A stretch of 64,000 bases of DNA from the NCBI RefSeq assembly GCF_036231905.1, contig NZ_JAZARE010000008.1:255451-319450 (forward strand), in the 5' to 3' direction. Under the pieces are notes generated by a model, which was not told the origin of the DNA, searched no databases, and worked only from the letters and a program-made list of their open reading frames with translations. Source of the DNA: CAMLIZ01 sp036231905. GTDB taxonomy: Bacteria > Pseudomonadota > Gammaproteobacteria > Burkholderiales > Burkholderiaceae_C. Each line of letters begins with the position of its first letter. Positions within the stretch are counted from its first letter, which is position 1. Positions 7,973-15,919 of the stretch are shown here, piece by piece. The translations under genes were made by a program, and so were the position numbers.

Positions 7973-8773
7973 ATGAGCGACGACGCGTTGGAGCGTGAGC
8001 ACCGGCGCCAGCAGGCCTTGCTGCAGGCGCTGTGGCAGCCCCAGGCGCGCGCGCAGCAAGCCCTGGCCGGATGGCTGCGTGAGCCGGACGCTGCGCTCAC
8101 CGGGCGCGGCTTGCGTGCCTATGCCGCGAATGCGGGCGCCAGTGCGGAGCGTGCGCTGGCCGCGTCTTTCCCGACCGTTCGGGCCTTGGTCGGCGAGGAG
8201 GCCTTCGCCGGCCTGGCCCGCGCCCGCTGGCGCGCGCTGCCGCCCGAGCGCGGCGACCTTGCCTGCTTTGGGGCGTCGCTGCCAGGTTTCATCGAGGCGG
8301 ACCCACAGCTGGCCGACGTGCCGTACCTGGGTGACAGCGCCCGCCTGGACGCCTTGCTGGCCCAAGCCGAAGCCGCCGCCGACGTGCCCGCCGAACCGCA
8401 CAGCTTCACCCTGCTGGCCGACACCGATCCCGCCGGTTTGCGCTTGCGGCTCGCACCCGGCTTCGCGCTGCTGCGCTCGCGCTATCCGGTGGTGCAGGTG
8501 TGGCAGGCGCACCAGGGCACGGAACCTGAGGCCGTGGAGGCTGCACGCGCCGCGCTGGCCGAAGGGCAGGCCGACAACGCGCTGGTGTGGCGACAGGGCT
8601 GGAAGGCCCGTGTGCAGGCGATCGATGACGCGCAGGCACGCTGGTGCGACGCCTTGCTGGCGGGCCGCAGCCTGGCTGATGCGCTCACGCGGGCCGGGGA
8701 TGCGTTCGCTTTCGAGCCCTGGCTGCTGCAGGCGCTGCAATGTGCCTGGGTGCTCGGTGTGCAGCCGCTGTAA
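7973..8773 (+). CDS. bufC: Bufferin maturation partner (BufC/HvfC, DUF2063)
   Basis: A 266-residue protein with the DUF2063 N-terminal domain (REHRRQQALLQALW, then GLRAYAANAGASAERALAASFPTVRAL) and a beta-rich C-terminal part. Family members pair with a DUF692 enzyme and are thought to present the precursor peptide to it. It starts 2 bases after bufB. The ATG at 7973 is chosen over an upstream in-frame GTG at 7958 because the latter lies inside bufB and adds no conserved sequence. No catalytic motif is visible, as expected for a partner protein. Confidence 0.87.
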   Translation: MSDDALEREHRRQQALLQALWQPQARAQQALAGWLREPDAALTGRGLRAYAANAGASAERALAASFPTVRALVGEEAFAGLARARWRALPPERGDLACFGASLPGFIEADPQLADVPYLGDSARLDALLAQAEAAADVPAEPHSFTLLADTDPAGLRLRLAPGFALLRSRYPVVQVWQAHQGTEPEAVEAARAALAEGQADNALVWRQGWKARVQAIDDAQARWCDALLAGRSLADALTRAGDAFAFEPWLLQALQCAWVLGVQPL

Positions 8774-8828
8774 GGCCACCGCGGCCTGGCGCGACTAGCT
8801 GCACATTCACACCAATCGAGGACAACCC

Positions 8829-9320
8829 ATGAACTCCTTGCTGCAGCGCGCGCACCATGCCCGGGCTCGCATCGTCTCGCTGCTGGAGGCGCTGCAGCCG
8901 CTGGCCCAGCTGGCCGCGCGCCTGTATGTCGCTCAGGTGTTCTTCCTCTCCGGCCTCACCAAGATCCGCGACTGGGACACGACCATCGCCTTGTTCACCG
9001 ACGAATACAAGGTGCCGCTGCTGCCGCCCGCGCTGGCGGCCTTCATGGGCACCGGTGGGGAGCTGGTGCTGCCGGTGCTGCTGGTGCTGGGCCTGTTCGG
9101 GCGCTTTGCCGCCGCAGGGCTCACGGTGCTGAATATCGTGGCCGCGCTCAGCCTGCCGGACATTACCGAGGCCGCTTTGCAGCAGCATGTGTTCTGGGGC
9201 AGCCTGCTGCTGGGGTTGCTGCTGTGGGGCCCCGGCCGCTGGTCGGTGGATGGCCTGCTGGGCGAGCGCTTCCGGGGCCGCTTCGGCGAGGCGGGCGCGC
9301 CTCATACCCGCCCGGCGTGA
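8829..9320 (+). CDS. DoxX-family membrane protein of the bufferin operon
   Basis: A 163-residue protein with four hydrophobic segments and the DoxX pattern RLYVAQVFFLSGLTKIRDW near residues 32-50. DoxX proteins are common fourth members of DUF2282-DUF692-DUF2063 operons and are placed in the inner membrane, where they may help redox or metal handling of the exported peptide. It follows bufC by 55 bases, and a GAGGA-type ribosome site lies ahead of its ATG. No terminator is visible after it; a DUF3047 gene follows on the same strand. Confidence 0.87.
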   Translation: MNSLLQRAHHARARIVSLLEALQPLAQLAARLYVAQVFFLSGLTKIRDWDTTIALFTDEYKVPLLPPALAAFMGTGGELVLPVLLVLGLFGRFAAAGLTVLNIVAALSLPDITEAALQQHVFWGSLLLGLLLWGPGRWSVDGLLGERFRGRFGEAGAPHTRPA

Positions 9321-9371
9321 GCGCGGCGCGCCCGGTGCGTGCATGATGCGACCGGACTGCACACACGCCCC

Positions 9372-10106
9372 ATGGATCGCATCGACCTCCCTGCTCACCA
9401 GCGCGGCACGCTGGCCGCCGTGCTGCTCGCGCTGGCCGCATGCGCCCATGCCGCCGACGCGCTCACACCCTGGTCGGCAACGCAGGATTCCCACCCGCCG
9501 GCGCCCTGGCATGTGAGCGGCCTGCCGCACCAGAGCAAGCCCTTCACGCGTTTCGCGGTGGAGCCGGTGGCCGGCACGCCGGCGCTGCGGGTGGAGGCCG
9601 ACCGCTCCTACGGCAACCTGCTGCATCCGCTGGCCGCCAGCCAGCTGCGCCACCTCAGCTGGCGCTGGACCATGGACGAGCCCAACCTGCTGGCCGACCT
9701 GCACCATCGCAGCGGCGAGGACGTGGCGGTGCGGGTGTGCGTGCTGTTCGACATGCCTTTGGACAAGGTACCCCTGGCCGACCGCGCGATGATGCTCTTG
9801 GCCCGCGGCGGCGAGCCGGTGCCCGGGGCCACCGTGTGCTACATCTGGGACCAGAAGCTGGCACCAGGCACCGCGCTGCACAGCCCGTACACCGGCCGCA
9901 TCCGCATGCTGGTGCTGCGCGGCGCTGAAACCCCGCTGCACCAGTGGGTGAGCGAAACCCGCGACCTGGCGGCCGACTTCAAGCGCCTGTTCGGTGACGA
10001 GGCCGACACGGTGCCGCCGATCATGGGCGTGCTGGTGGGTGGGGATGCCGACAACACCCAGAGCCACAGCCTGGCGCACGTGGGGCCGTTGCAGCTGGTG
10101 CCGTGA
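9372..10106 (+). CDS. Exported DUF3047 protein
   Basis: About 244 residues. The N-terminus has a signal-peptide-like stretch (GTLAAVLLALAACAHAADA), and the body carries DUF3047 landmarks: LRHLSWRW, DVAVRVCVLFD, YIWD, VLRGA and AADFKRLFGDE. The family is periplasmic or envelope-associated and of unknown function. The ATG at 9372 is favoured over a GTG at 9339 since it lies directly before the export signal. An alternative reading is a lipoprotein, with Cys in LAACAHA. It lies 51 bases after the DoxX gene and converges with tolA, so it may be the last gene of the bufferin transcript. Confidence 0.78.
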   Translation: MDRIDLPAHQRGTLAAVLLALAACAHAADALTPWSATQDSHPPAPWHVSGLPHQSKPFTRFAVEPVAGTPALRVEADRSYGNLLHPLAASQLRHLSWRWTMDEPNLLADLHHRSGEDVAVRVCVLFDMPLDKVPLADRAMMLLARGGEPVPGATVCYIWDQKLAPGTALHSPYTGRIRMLVLRGAETPLHQWVSETRDLAADFKRLFGDEADTVPPIMGVLVGGDADNTQSHSLAHVGPLQLVP

Positions 10107-10118
10107 AGGCGCAGTGCT

Positions 10119-10985
10119 TCAGCCCTTGGGCCGGAAGCTGATGATGATGGCCGAGGGCACCCGGCCGTCCTCGTCGCGCGGCAGGCGGCCGGTCTTGTCG
10201 ATCGCATCGAGCACCGCGTCGTCCCAGTCGGTGTTGCCGCTGCTCTTGGTGATCTTGCGGCTCATGATGGTGCCGTCCAGCGCCGCACGCACCAGCACTT
10301 CGGCCACTGGGTTCCCCTCGGTGGTGTGGATCCAGGTGATCCTCGGTTCGATCGCGGCCCGCACCTTGCCCGCATAGCTGGCGGACGGCCCGGCGTCGCG
10401 GGCCGCGGTGCCGGCCGAGGTAGGCGTGCCAGTGCCGCCCACCTGGCCCATGATGCGTTCGAGCTGCTGCTGGCGCAGCTGCTCGCGCAGCTTGGCCTGG
10501 CGCGCGTCTTCTTCCTGCTTCTTGCGCTTGTCGGCCTCGGCGTCCGCCTTGGCCTTGGCCAGCTTGTCCTTCTCGGCTTTTTCCTTCAGCGCCTTCTCGC
10601 GCTCGGCCTGCTTGCGTTCCTCTTCCGCCTCGCGCGCCTTTTCCTTTTCGCGCTTGGCTTTTTCGATCGCAATCTCGGCGTCACGCTGGGCCTTCTGCGG
10701 CACTGGCTCCTCCTTCACCACCCGCGGTGCCGGTTTCACCGGCTCGGCCTTCACCGGCTCGGGCGGCGGCGGTGGTTCGGCCGCCGGCGGCGCGGCGACT
10801 TGCGGCACGGCGGCCCACAGCTCGGCAGTCACGCCTTCGGGCTCGCTGGCATGCCAGTTCACACCGAACGCCAGGCCCAGCACCAGCAGCACATGCACCA
10901 GCAGCGCGACGAGGGCGCCCGCGCCCAGGCCGTCCTCGCGCTGCGGCAGCAGCACGGCCTCGCGGCGCACGATGGCCACCGTCAT
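10119..10985 (-). CDS. tolA: TolA, Tol-Pal inner-membrane linker
   Basis: A 288-residue protein with an N-terminal membrane helix (about residues 23-42), a Pro-rich segment, a long charged Lys/Glu/Ala coiled helix (about 95-180) and a C-terminal TolA/TonB-like domain (SYAGKVRAAIEPRI to SAIIISF). It couples the TolQR proton-driven motor to TolB-Pal for outer-membrane constriction at division. It follows tolR by 4 bases. A generic TonB is the alternative, but the long helical domain and the tolQ-tolR context favour TolA. No tolB follows on this strand. Confidence 0.92.
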   Translation of the reverse strand: MTVAIVRREAVLLPQREDGLGAGALVALLVHVLLVLGLAFGVNWHASEPEGVTAELWAAVPQVAAPPAAEPPPPPEPVKAEPVKPAPRVVKEEPVPQKAQRDAEIAIEKAKREKEKAREAEEERKQAEREKALKEKAEKDKLAKAKADAEADKRKKQEEDARQAKLREQLRQQQLERIMGQVGGTGTPTSAGTAARDAGPSASYAGKVRAAIEPRITWIHTTEGNPVAEVLVRAALDGTIMSRKITKSSGNTDWDDAVLDAIDKTGRLPRDEDGRVPSAIIISFRPKG

Positions 10986-10989
10986 GGGT

Positions 10990-11418
10990 TCAGCTGCCTT
11001 GTTTGACCGACAGGCCCACGCGCTGTACGCCGTTGCGCTGAAGGGTGTCCATCACCTTCACGACGCTGTCGTACTTGACGTTGCGGTCGGCCGAGATGAC
11101 CACGGGCGTGTCGTCGCTGCCAGCCTGGGCGCTCTTCACCCGCGAGGCCACCTGGGCCAGGGTGACCGCGCTGGCCTCGGTCTGCCCGTCACGCTTGAGC
11201 TTGAGCTTCTCGTCGGTGCCGATCACGATCTCGATCACGCTGGTGGGCTTCTGCTTGGCCTTGCCCACGCTGGGCAGGTCCACCACGCCGGTGGTGATCA
11301 GCGGTGCCGTGGCCATGAAGATGATCAGCAGCACCAGCATCACGTCGATGAAGGGCACCATGTTGATCTCGTTGATGGTGCGGCGGCGTCCTCCGCCCCG
11401 GTGCGCAACTGCAGGCAT
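10990..11418 (-). CDS. tolR: TolR (ExbD-like) protein
   Basis: A 142-residue protein with one membrane helix (NMVPFIDVMLVLLIIFMAT) carrying the conserved proton-path Asp in PFID, then a periplasmic ExbD/TolR domain ending in GVQRVGLSVKQG. It forms the stator and plug of the TolQR motor. The ATG chosen lies directly before PAVAHRGGGRRRTINEIN; the open frame continues into tolQ but is not coding there. A GGAGCTCC stretch lies ahead of the start. Confidence 0.93.
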   Translation of the reverse strand: MPAVAHRGGGRRRTINEINMVPFIDVMLVLLIIFMATAPLITTGVVDLPSVGKAKQKPTSVIEIVIGTDEKLKLKRDGQTEASAVTLAQVASRVKSAQAGSDDTPVVISADRNVKYDSVVKVMDTLQRNGVQRVGLSVKQGS

Positions 11419-11432
11419 GTGGAGCTCCCGGT

Positions 11433-12134
11433 TCAGCGCGTGCCGGTCGCCGGCTGGGGTACCGGGCCCACCGCCGCGTTGCGCTGCAGGATGTTGGAGA
11501 ACTCCTCGATGAAGGTCTCCAGCTGGATCGCGATGCGGTCGATGTCGCGCGCGAAGCGGTTGTAGGCGATCACCGCCGGAATCGCGGCGAACAGGCCGAT
11601 CGCAGTGGCCACCAGCGCCTCCGCGATGCCGGGCGCCACCGTGGCCAGCGTCACCTGCTGCATGTTGGACAGGCCCACGAAGGCATGCATGATCCCCCAC
11701 ACCGTGCCGAACAGGCCGATGTACGGGCTGATCGAGCCCACGGTGCCGAGGAAGCTCAAGTGCGACTCGATGGTGTCCAGCTCGCGCTGGAAGCTGGCAC
11801 GCATCGCACGGCGGGCGCCGTCCAGTTGCGCACCGCCGTCCAGCCGGCGCTCGCGCAGCTTCATGAACTCGCGCATGCCGCTGGCGAAGATGCGCTCCAT
11901 CGGCGAGCTCTTTTCCTTGGTGGCCGCGGCCTGGTGCAGGTCCGCCAGGTTCTTGCCGGACCAGAACTCGCGCTCGAAGTCGTCGTTCATGCCGCGCACG
12001 CGCTTCAGGCCGAACAGCTTGCCGAAGATGACGGTCCAGCTCACCAGCGAGGTGAGCATCAGGCCCGCCATCACCAGCTGCACGACGAAGCTGGCGTGCA
12101 GCACGAGAGTGACGATGGAAAAGTCCTGGTTCAT
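11433..12134 (-). CDS. tolQ: TolQ (MotA/TolQ/ExbB family) proton channel
   Basis: A 233-residue inner-membrane protein with three membrane segments. The first is at residues 12-35; the second and third flank the family signature SFLGTVGSISPYIGLFGTVWGI and ALVATAIGLFAAIPAVIAYNRF. It forms the ring of the proton-driven motor with TolR. Its start overlaps the ybgC stop by 4 bases (ATGA), and tolR follows 14 bases after its stop. This gives the usual ybgC-tolQ-tolR-tolA order. Confidence 0.94.
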   Translation of the reverse strand: MNQDFSIVTLVLHASFVVQLVMAGLMLTSLVSWTVIFGKLFGLKRVRGMNDDFEREFWSGKNLADLHQAAATKEKSSPMERIFASGMREFMKLRERRLDGGAQLDGARRAMRASFQRELDTIESHLSFLGTVGSISPYIGLFGTVWGIMHAFVGLSNMQQVTLATVAPGIAEALVATAIGLFAAIPAVIAYNRFARDIDRIAIQLETFIEEFSNILQRNAAVGPVPQPATGTR

Positions 12135-12547
12135 GCGATGCGTTCGAGGATGGGGCTGGGAATGCGCTGCGGCCGGAAGGTTCCGGCGTCCACGCAGCCG
12201 ATGCGGATCTCGCCTTCGGCCAGCAGGGCCTGCTGGCACCAGGCCTGCTGCGCGATGGTCATGGACGCACGGCCGGCATGGCGCACGCTCACGGTGAGCT
12301 CCAGTTCGTCGTCCAGCCGGGCGGGGCGCAGGTAGTTCACTTCGGTGCGGCTCACCACGAACATCACGCCTTCTTCGGTTCTCAGGCGCTCCTGGCTGAA
12401 ACCCAGGCCGCGCAGCCATTCGGTGCGGGCGCGTTCGAAGAACTTGAGGTAGTTGGCGTAGAACACCACGCCGCCGGCGTCGGTGTCTTCCCAGTACACC
12501 CGCACACGATGGCGGTGCTGGACGGAAGCGGTGGGATCGTGAGTCAT
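12131..12547 (-). CDS. ybgC: Tol-Pal-associated acyl-CoA thioesterase YbgC
   Basis: A hot-dog-fold thioesterase of about 138 residues acting on acyl-CoA or acyl-ACP in the cytosol. The signature VYWEDTDAGGVVFYANYLKFFERARTEW carries the catalytic Asp of the 4-hydroxybenzoyl-CoA thioesterase type. It is the first gene of the tol operon. The start is either the ATG at 12547 or a GTG six codons upstream at 12565. Neither has a good ribosome site, and both lie in a strong hairpin. Confidence 0.9.
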   Translation of the reverse strand: MTHDPTASVQHRHRVRVYWEDTDAGGVVFYANYLKFFERARTEWLRGLGFSQERLRTEEGVMFVVSRTEVNYLRPARLDDELELTVSVRHAGRASMTIAQQAWCQQALLAEGEIRIGCVDAGTFRPQRIPSPILERIA

Positions 12548-12569
12548 CGGTGGCAGAGCAGCCACCGAT
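12546..12569 (-). promoter_or_regulatory. Hairpin covering the ybgC start codon
   Basis: ATCGGTGGC and GCCACCGAT form a perfect 9-base stem around a 6-base loop. The stem includes the candidate ATG start of ybgC at its edge and the alternative GTG. If formed in the mRNA it would hide the initiation region of the first tol operon gene. It has no T-run and is not a typical terminator. Confidence 0.45.
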
Positions 12570-12602
12570 TATGCGGGACGGAGGGTTCCGCCCGTTACAT
12601 GT

Positions 12603-13013
12603 TCACTGCGGCACGACGCGCTTGTAGACCGGGCCCCAGAGCGGGTGGCCGGCTTCCGACCGGGTGAGCACGAAGGCCGGGTCGGCCTGGCGCGCGGCGC
12701 GGAAGGCCTGTTCACAGGCCGGCACCCGGTTGCTGGTGCAGTAGATGAAGGCCAGCAGCTTGTTGGCGGTGGCGCGGTCCTTGGGGCTGGCCAGCCCGGC
12801 GGCCAGGGCCTTGCCGAGCGACTGCTCCGCGTCGGTGTACTGGGCGTCGTCGTAGGCGCGGATGCCGGCCAGCAGCGCCTTCTCGGCCGGGCGCTCCATC
12901 ACGTCCGCCAGGCCCTGCGGCTGCTTGGGCGCTTCCACGCAGGCGACCAGCAGCGAGCCCGTGAGCAAGGCGGCAAGCAGCGGAAGGCGGCGCAGGGGCA
13001 GGAGCGAGGTCAT
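12603..13013 (-). CDS. TssQ-like lipoprotein
   Basis: A 136-residue lipoprotein: the signal peptide ends in a lipobox (SLLVAC, Cys near residue 25), and the rest is helical with TPR-like repeats (ALLAGIRAYDDAQYTDAEQSL and later CEQAFRAARQADPAF). The ending EAGHPLWGPVYKRV resembles proteins annotated as TssQ-family, type VI secretion-associated. No other type VI genes are in the window, so that role is not supported by context. It overlaps the kinase stop by 4 bases and is probably a partner of the kinase. Confidence 0.7.
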   Translation of the reverse strand: MTSLLPLRRLPLLAALLTGSLLVACVEAPKQPQGLADVMERPAEKALLAGIRAYDDAQYTDAEQSLGKALAAGLASPKDRATANKLLAFIYCTSNRVPACEQAFRAARQADPAFVLTRSEAGHPLWGPVYKRVVPQ

Positions 13014-14656
13014 GATCCGAAGCGGTGTTTCAGCGTGGCGGGCTGGTCGGCGGTGATTTTCACCGTGGTGGTGAAGGGCGGGAAGTCGGCGTTGCGGACC
13101 GTGATGGTATGCGTTCCCTCGCTCAGGTTGAGCCGGGTGAGCGGCGGCACCGTGCCGGCGGCCGCACCATCGACCTCCACCTCGCCCCAGGGGCTGACCG
13201 CGAGCTGCAGCACGCCGGTGGCGGTGGCAGCCGGCACGCTGGGCTGCACGCGGCGGTCCAACTTTTCCTTGGCCTTGCGTTCACGCGGCGCCGCCGGCTT
13301 GCTGGCCGCGGCCGCCACTTCAAGGGCTGCGGTCGCGGCCGGCTGGGACGCGGCGCCGGCCTCTGGCACCGCGCTGGCAGGCAGCGCAGCCGACGCGGCA
13401 GCTTCGGTGGCGGACGCGGCCGGCGCGACCGCCGAGGCTGCCGGTTCAAACACGGCCGCGCTGGCCGCGGGCGCTTCCGCGACAACTGCAGGCGCTTCTT
13501 CGGAGGCGCTGCCCGGCCACCACACCGCGAGCGCGATGCCCAGGCCGCCCAGCACCGTGGCGCCAGCGGCCAGGTGCTCCCAGCGCAGGCCGGTGCGGCG
13601 CGCCGGGCCGCTGCGCTTGGCAGGGTGTTCCGCCATCCACAGCCGCAGGGCCTGCGCCAGCTGGCGGGCAGAGCGGAAGCGCTGGGCCGGGTCCTTGGCC
13701 AGCGCCCGGTGCGCGATCGCAGCCAGCGTGGCGGGTGTGTCGGGGCTGATCTCCTGCAACGGCGCCGGGTCCTGGTTCAGCGCCGCCTCCACCACCTCTT
13801 CCAGCGAACTGCCAGTGAAGGCGCGCCGGCCGCTCAGCAGCTCGTAGAGCACCGCGCCCAGCGCATACACGTCGCAACGCCGGTCCAGCGGCTCGCCGCG
13901 CAGCTGCTCGGGCGCCATGTAGCAGGGCGAGCCGGCGGCAAGAGCGGCCTGCGCGTTGTCACTGGAGCCCTTGGCCACATGGGCGATGCCGAAGTCCAGC
14001 ACCTTGGGCGAGGTGCGACTGACCATGAAGATGTTGGCCGGCTTCACGTCGCAGTGCACCACGCCCTTGTCGTGGGCGTAGGCCAGCGCGTCGGCCACGC
14101 GGCGGATGATGGTGGCCGCCTGGTGGTGGGTGGGCTTCCAGCCGCCCTGCAGGATCTGCCGCAGGTCGGCGCCCTTCAGGCGCTCCATCGCGATGTACAG
14201 GCCCTGGTCGCTGGTGCCGGCGTCATGCACCGTCACGATGTGCGGATGGTTCAGGCCGGCCGCGGCACGCGCCTCCTGCAGGAAGCTGGCTTCCAGCGCG
14301 GCGCGGTGTTCCGGCGCCACCTCCACATGCAGCATCTTCACCGCGATCGGGCGTGACAGCAGCGGGTCCAGCGCGGCGTACACCGTGCCCAGGCCCCCTT
14401 CGCCCAAGCGGTACTTCAGCGCATAGCGCCCGATGTGGCCGATGGTGGGCAACTCCTCGAACGGCCGGTCGTCCGGGGGCGGCGCGTCGTTGAGGATGAT
14501 GTCGTCGGTGCCGCTGTCGTTGGCGGCCGGGTCCTCGGCCACCGTGGCGGCAAAGGTCGAGTCGGACGCCTCATTGGCGCCCGGTTTGCGGGAGATGAAA
14601 GCAGGCAGCTTCACGCCGGGCAGCTTAAGCGCGGCGCGAAGGAACGTACGAGCCAA
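13010..14656 (-). CDS. Transmembrane Ser/Thr protein kinase with PEGA-like C-terminus
   Basis: A 548-residue Hanks-type kinase. The kinase domain spans about residues 77-345: glycine loop GEGGLG (85-90), ATP-binding Lys107 (IAVKML), catalytic HCDVKPAN (Asp203) and DFG (221-223). The usual HRD Arg is Cys202, so it is a non-RD kinase. A membrane helix follows near 372-390 (GATVLGGLGIALAVWW), then an Ala/Pro/Ser-rich linker and a C-terminal PEGA-like domain (LAVSPWGEVEVDG to TTTVKI) on the other side of the membrane. It is co-translated with the TssQ-like lipoprotein, suggesting envelope sensing. Confidence 0.9.
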   Translation of the reverse strand: MARTFLRAALKLPGVKLPAFISRKPGANEASDSTFAATVAEDPAANDSGTDDIILNDAPPPDDRPFEELPTIGHIGRYALKYRLGEGGLGTVYAALDPLLSRPIAVKMLHVEVAPEHRAALEASFLQEARAAAGLNHPHIVTVHDAGTSDQGLYIAMERLKGADLRQILQGGWKPTHHQAATIIRRVADALAYAHDKGVVHCDVKPANIFMVSRTSPKVLDFGIAHVAKGSSDNAQAALAAGSPCYMAPEQLRGEPLDRRCDVYALGAVLYELLSGRRAFTGSSLEEVVEAALNQDPAPLQEISPDTPATLAAIAHRALAKDPAQRFRSARQLAQALRLWMAEHPAKRSGPARRTGLRWEHLAAGATVLGGLGIALAVWWPGSASEEAPAVVAEAPAASAAVFEPAASAVAPAASATEAAASAALPASAVPEAGAASQPAATAALEVAAAASKPAAPRERKAKEKLDRRVQPSVPAATATGVLQLAVSPWGEVEVDGAAAGTVPPLTRLNLSEGTHTITVRNADFPPFTTTVKITADQPATLKHRFGS

Positions 14657-14709
14657 ATAGCCGGGTCAAAGGCATTCTTAACGCGTGCTCACCAAGGCTT
14701 CGGAGTTTC

Positions 14710-14725
14710 AGTGACAAAGGTCACA
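14710..14725. promoter_or_regulatory. CRP-like site AGTGA-N6-TCACA
   Basis: One mismatch to the CRP/Vfr-type consensus TGTGA-N6-TCACA. It is centred about 61 bases before the kinase start and overlaps the aminotransferase stop codon. A single match of this kind can occur by chance. Confidence 0.3.
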
Positions 14726-15899
14726 GGGCCTGTTGCAGGCGCTCCACGGCCTCTTCCAGATGAGCCATCGAACTCGCGAAGGACAGGCGCAGGAAGCGCT
14801 CACCCAGGTGCGGGCCGAAGTCGCGGCCGGGCGTGAGCGCGATGTGGGCGCGCTGCATCAGGTCGAAGCAGAAATCCCAGCTGCTGGCCGCATGGCCGCT
14901 GCAGTCGGCCCAGGCATAGAAGGCACCGTCAGGCACCACGGGCACCGGCAGGCCCAGGCGCTGCAGGGCCGGCACGATGAAGTCGCGCCGGCGCTTGAAC
15001 TCGCCGCGCCGGCGCTCGTACTCCGCGATGGCTTCGGCTTCGAAGCAGGCCAGCGCCGCATGCTGGGCCACGCTGGAGGCGCAGATGAAGAGGTTCTGCG
15101 CCAGTTTTTCCACCGGCGCGACCAGCGCCTCGGGCAGCACCAGCCAGCCCAGGCGCCAGCCGGTCATGCTGAAGTACTTGGAGAAGCTGTTGATGGAGAT
15201 GATGTCGTCACCGAAGCGCAAGGCGCTGTGGCTGAAGGCGTCGTCGTAGCTCAAGCCCAGGTAGATCTCGTCCACCAAGGTCATGCCGCCGCGCTCGCGC
15301 ACGGTGTGCACGATGCGCTGCATCTCATCCGGCGCGATCGAGGTGCCGGTGGGGTTGGAGGGCGAGGCCAGCAGCACGCCGCGCGTGTGCTCGTTCCACG
15401 CGGCCTGGACCGCCGCCGCATCGAGCTGGAAACGCGCCGTCGCATCGGCCGGCAGCAGCTTCGCGCGTGCGCCGGTGGCGGCCACGAAGTGGCGGTTGCA
15501 GGGGTAGCTGGGGTCGGGCAGCAGCACCTCGTCACCCGTCTCGAACAGCGCCAGCGTGGCCAGCTGCAGCGCCGCCGAGGCGCCGGCGGTGACCACGATG
15601 CGGCGCGCCGGAATGTCCAGCCCGAAGCGCGTGCCGTACCAGCGGCTGATGGCCTCGCGCAGCGCGGGCAGGCCCACCGCGTCGGTGTACTGCGTGCGCC
15701 CGGCGCGCAGGCAGGCATCGGCCGCGGCCTGCACGATCGTCGGTGCGGTGAAGTCTGGCTCGCCGATGTTCAAGAAGATCATGGGCGAGCCGCCCTGCGC
15801 GGGGTCGCAGGCGGGGCTGCGCGCGATCTCGCTCGCAGCCTTGGCGCACTCCATCACATAGAAGGGCTCGATGTGATCAAGCCGCGAGGCGAGCTTCAT
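14721..15899 (-). CDS. PLP-dependent class I/II aminotransferase
   Basis: A 392-residue fold-type I aminotransferase acting on amino and 2-oxo acids. Landmarks are FLNIGEPDFTAP, the PLP-binding YTDAVG and TAGASAAL, ASPSNPTG, VDEIYLGLSY, and the Schiff-base lysine in SFSKYFSMTGWRLGW. The C-terminal Arg for the substrate carboxylate lies in FLRLSFA. It resembles the aspartate/alanine-type subgroup, but substrate specificity cannot be read from the sequence. It follows nusB by 20 bases on the same strand. Confidence 0.88.
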   Translation of the reverse strand: MKLASRLDHIEPFYVMECAKAASEIARSPACDPAQGGSPMIFLNIGEPDFTAPTIVQAAADACLRAGRTQYTDAVGLPALREAISRWYGTRFGLDIPARRIVVTAGASAALQLATLALFETGDEVLLPDPSYPCNRHFVAATGARAKLLPADATARFQLDAAAVQAAWNEHTRGVLLASPSNPTGTSIAPDEMQRIVHTVRERGGMTLVDEIYLGLSYDDAFSHSALRFGDDIISINSFSKYFSMTGWRLGWLVLPEALVAPVEKLAQNLFICASSVAQHAALACFEAEAIAEYERRRGEFKRRRDFIVPALQRLGLPVPVVPDGAFYAWADCSGHAASSWDFCFDLMQRAHIALTPGRDFGPHLGERFLRLSFASSMAHLEEAVERLQQAL

Positions 15900-15919
15900 G
15901 CCGGCCGCCTTGGCGCGCG

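Noticed and set aside
10119..10985. Calling the gene tonB
   Set aside because: The long charged coiled helix and the tolQ-tolR neighbours fit TolA better.
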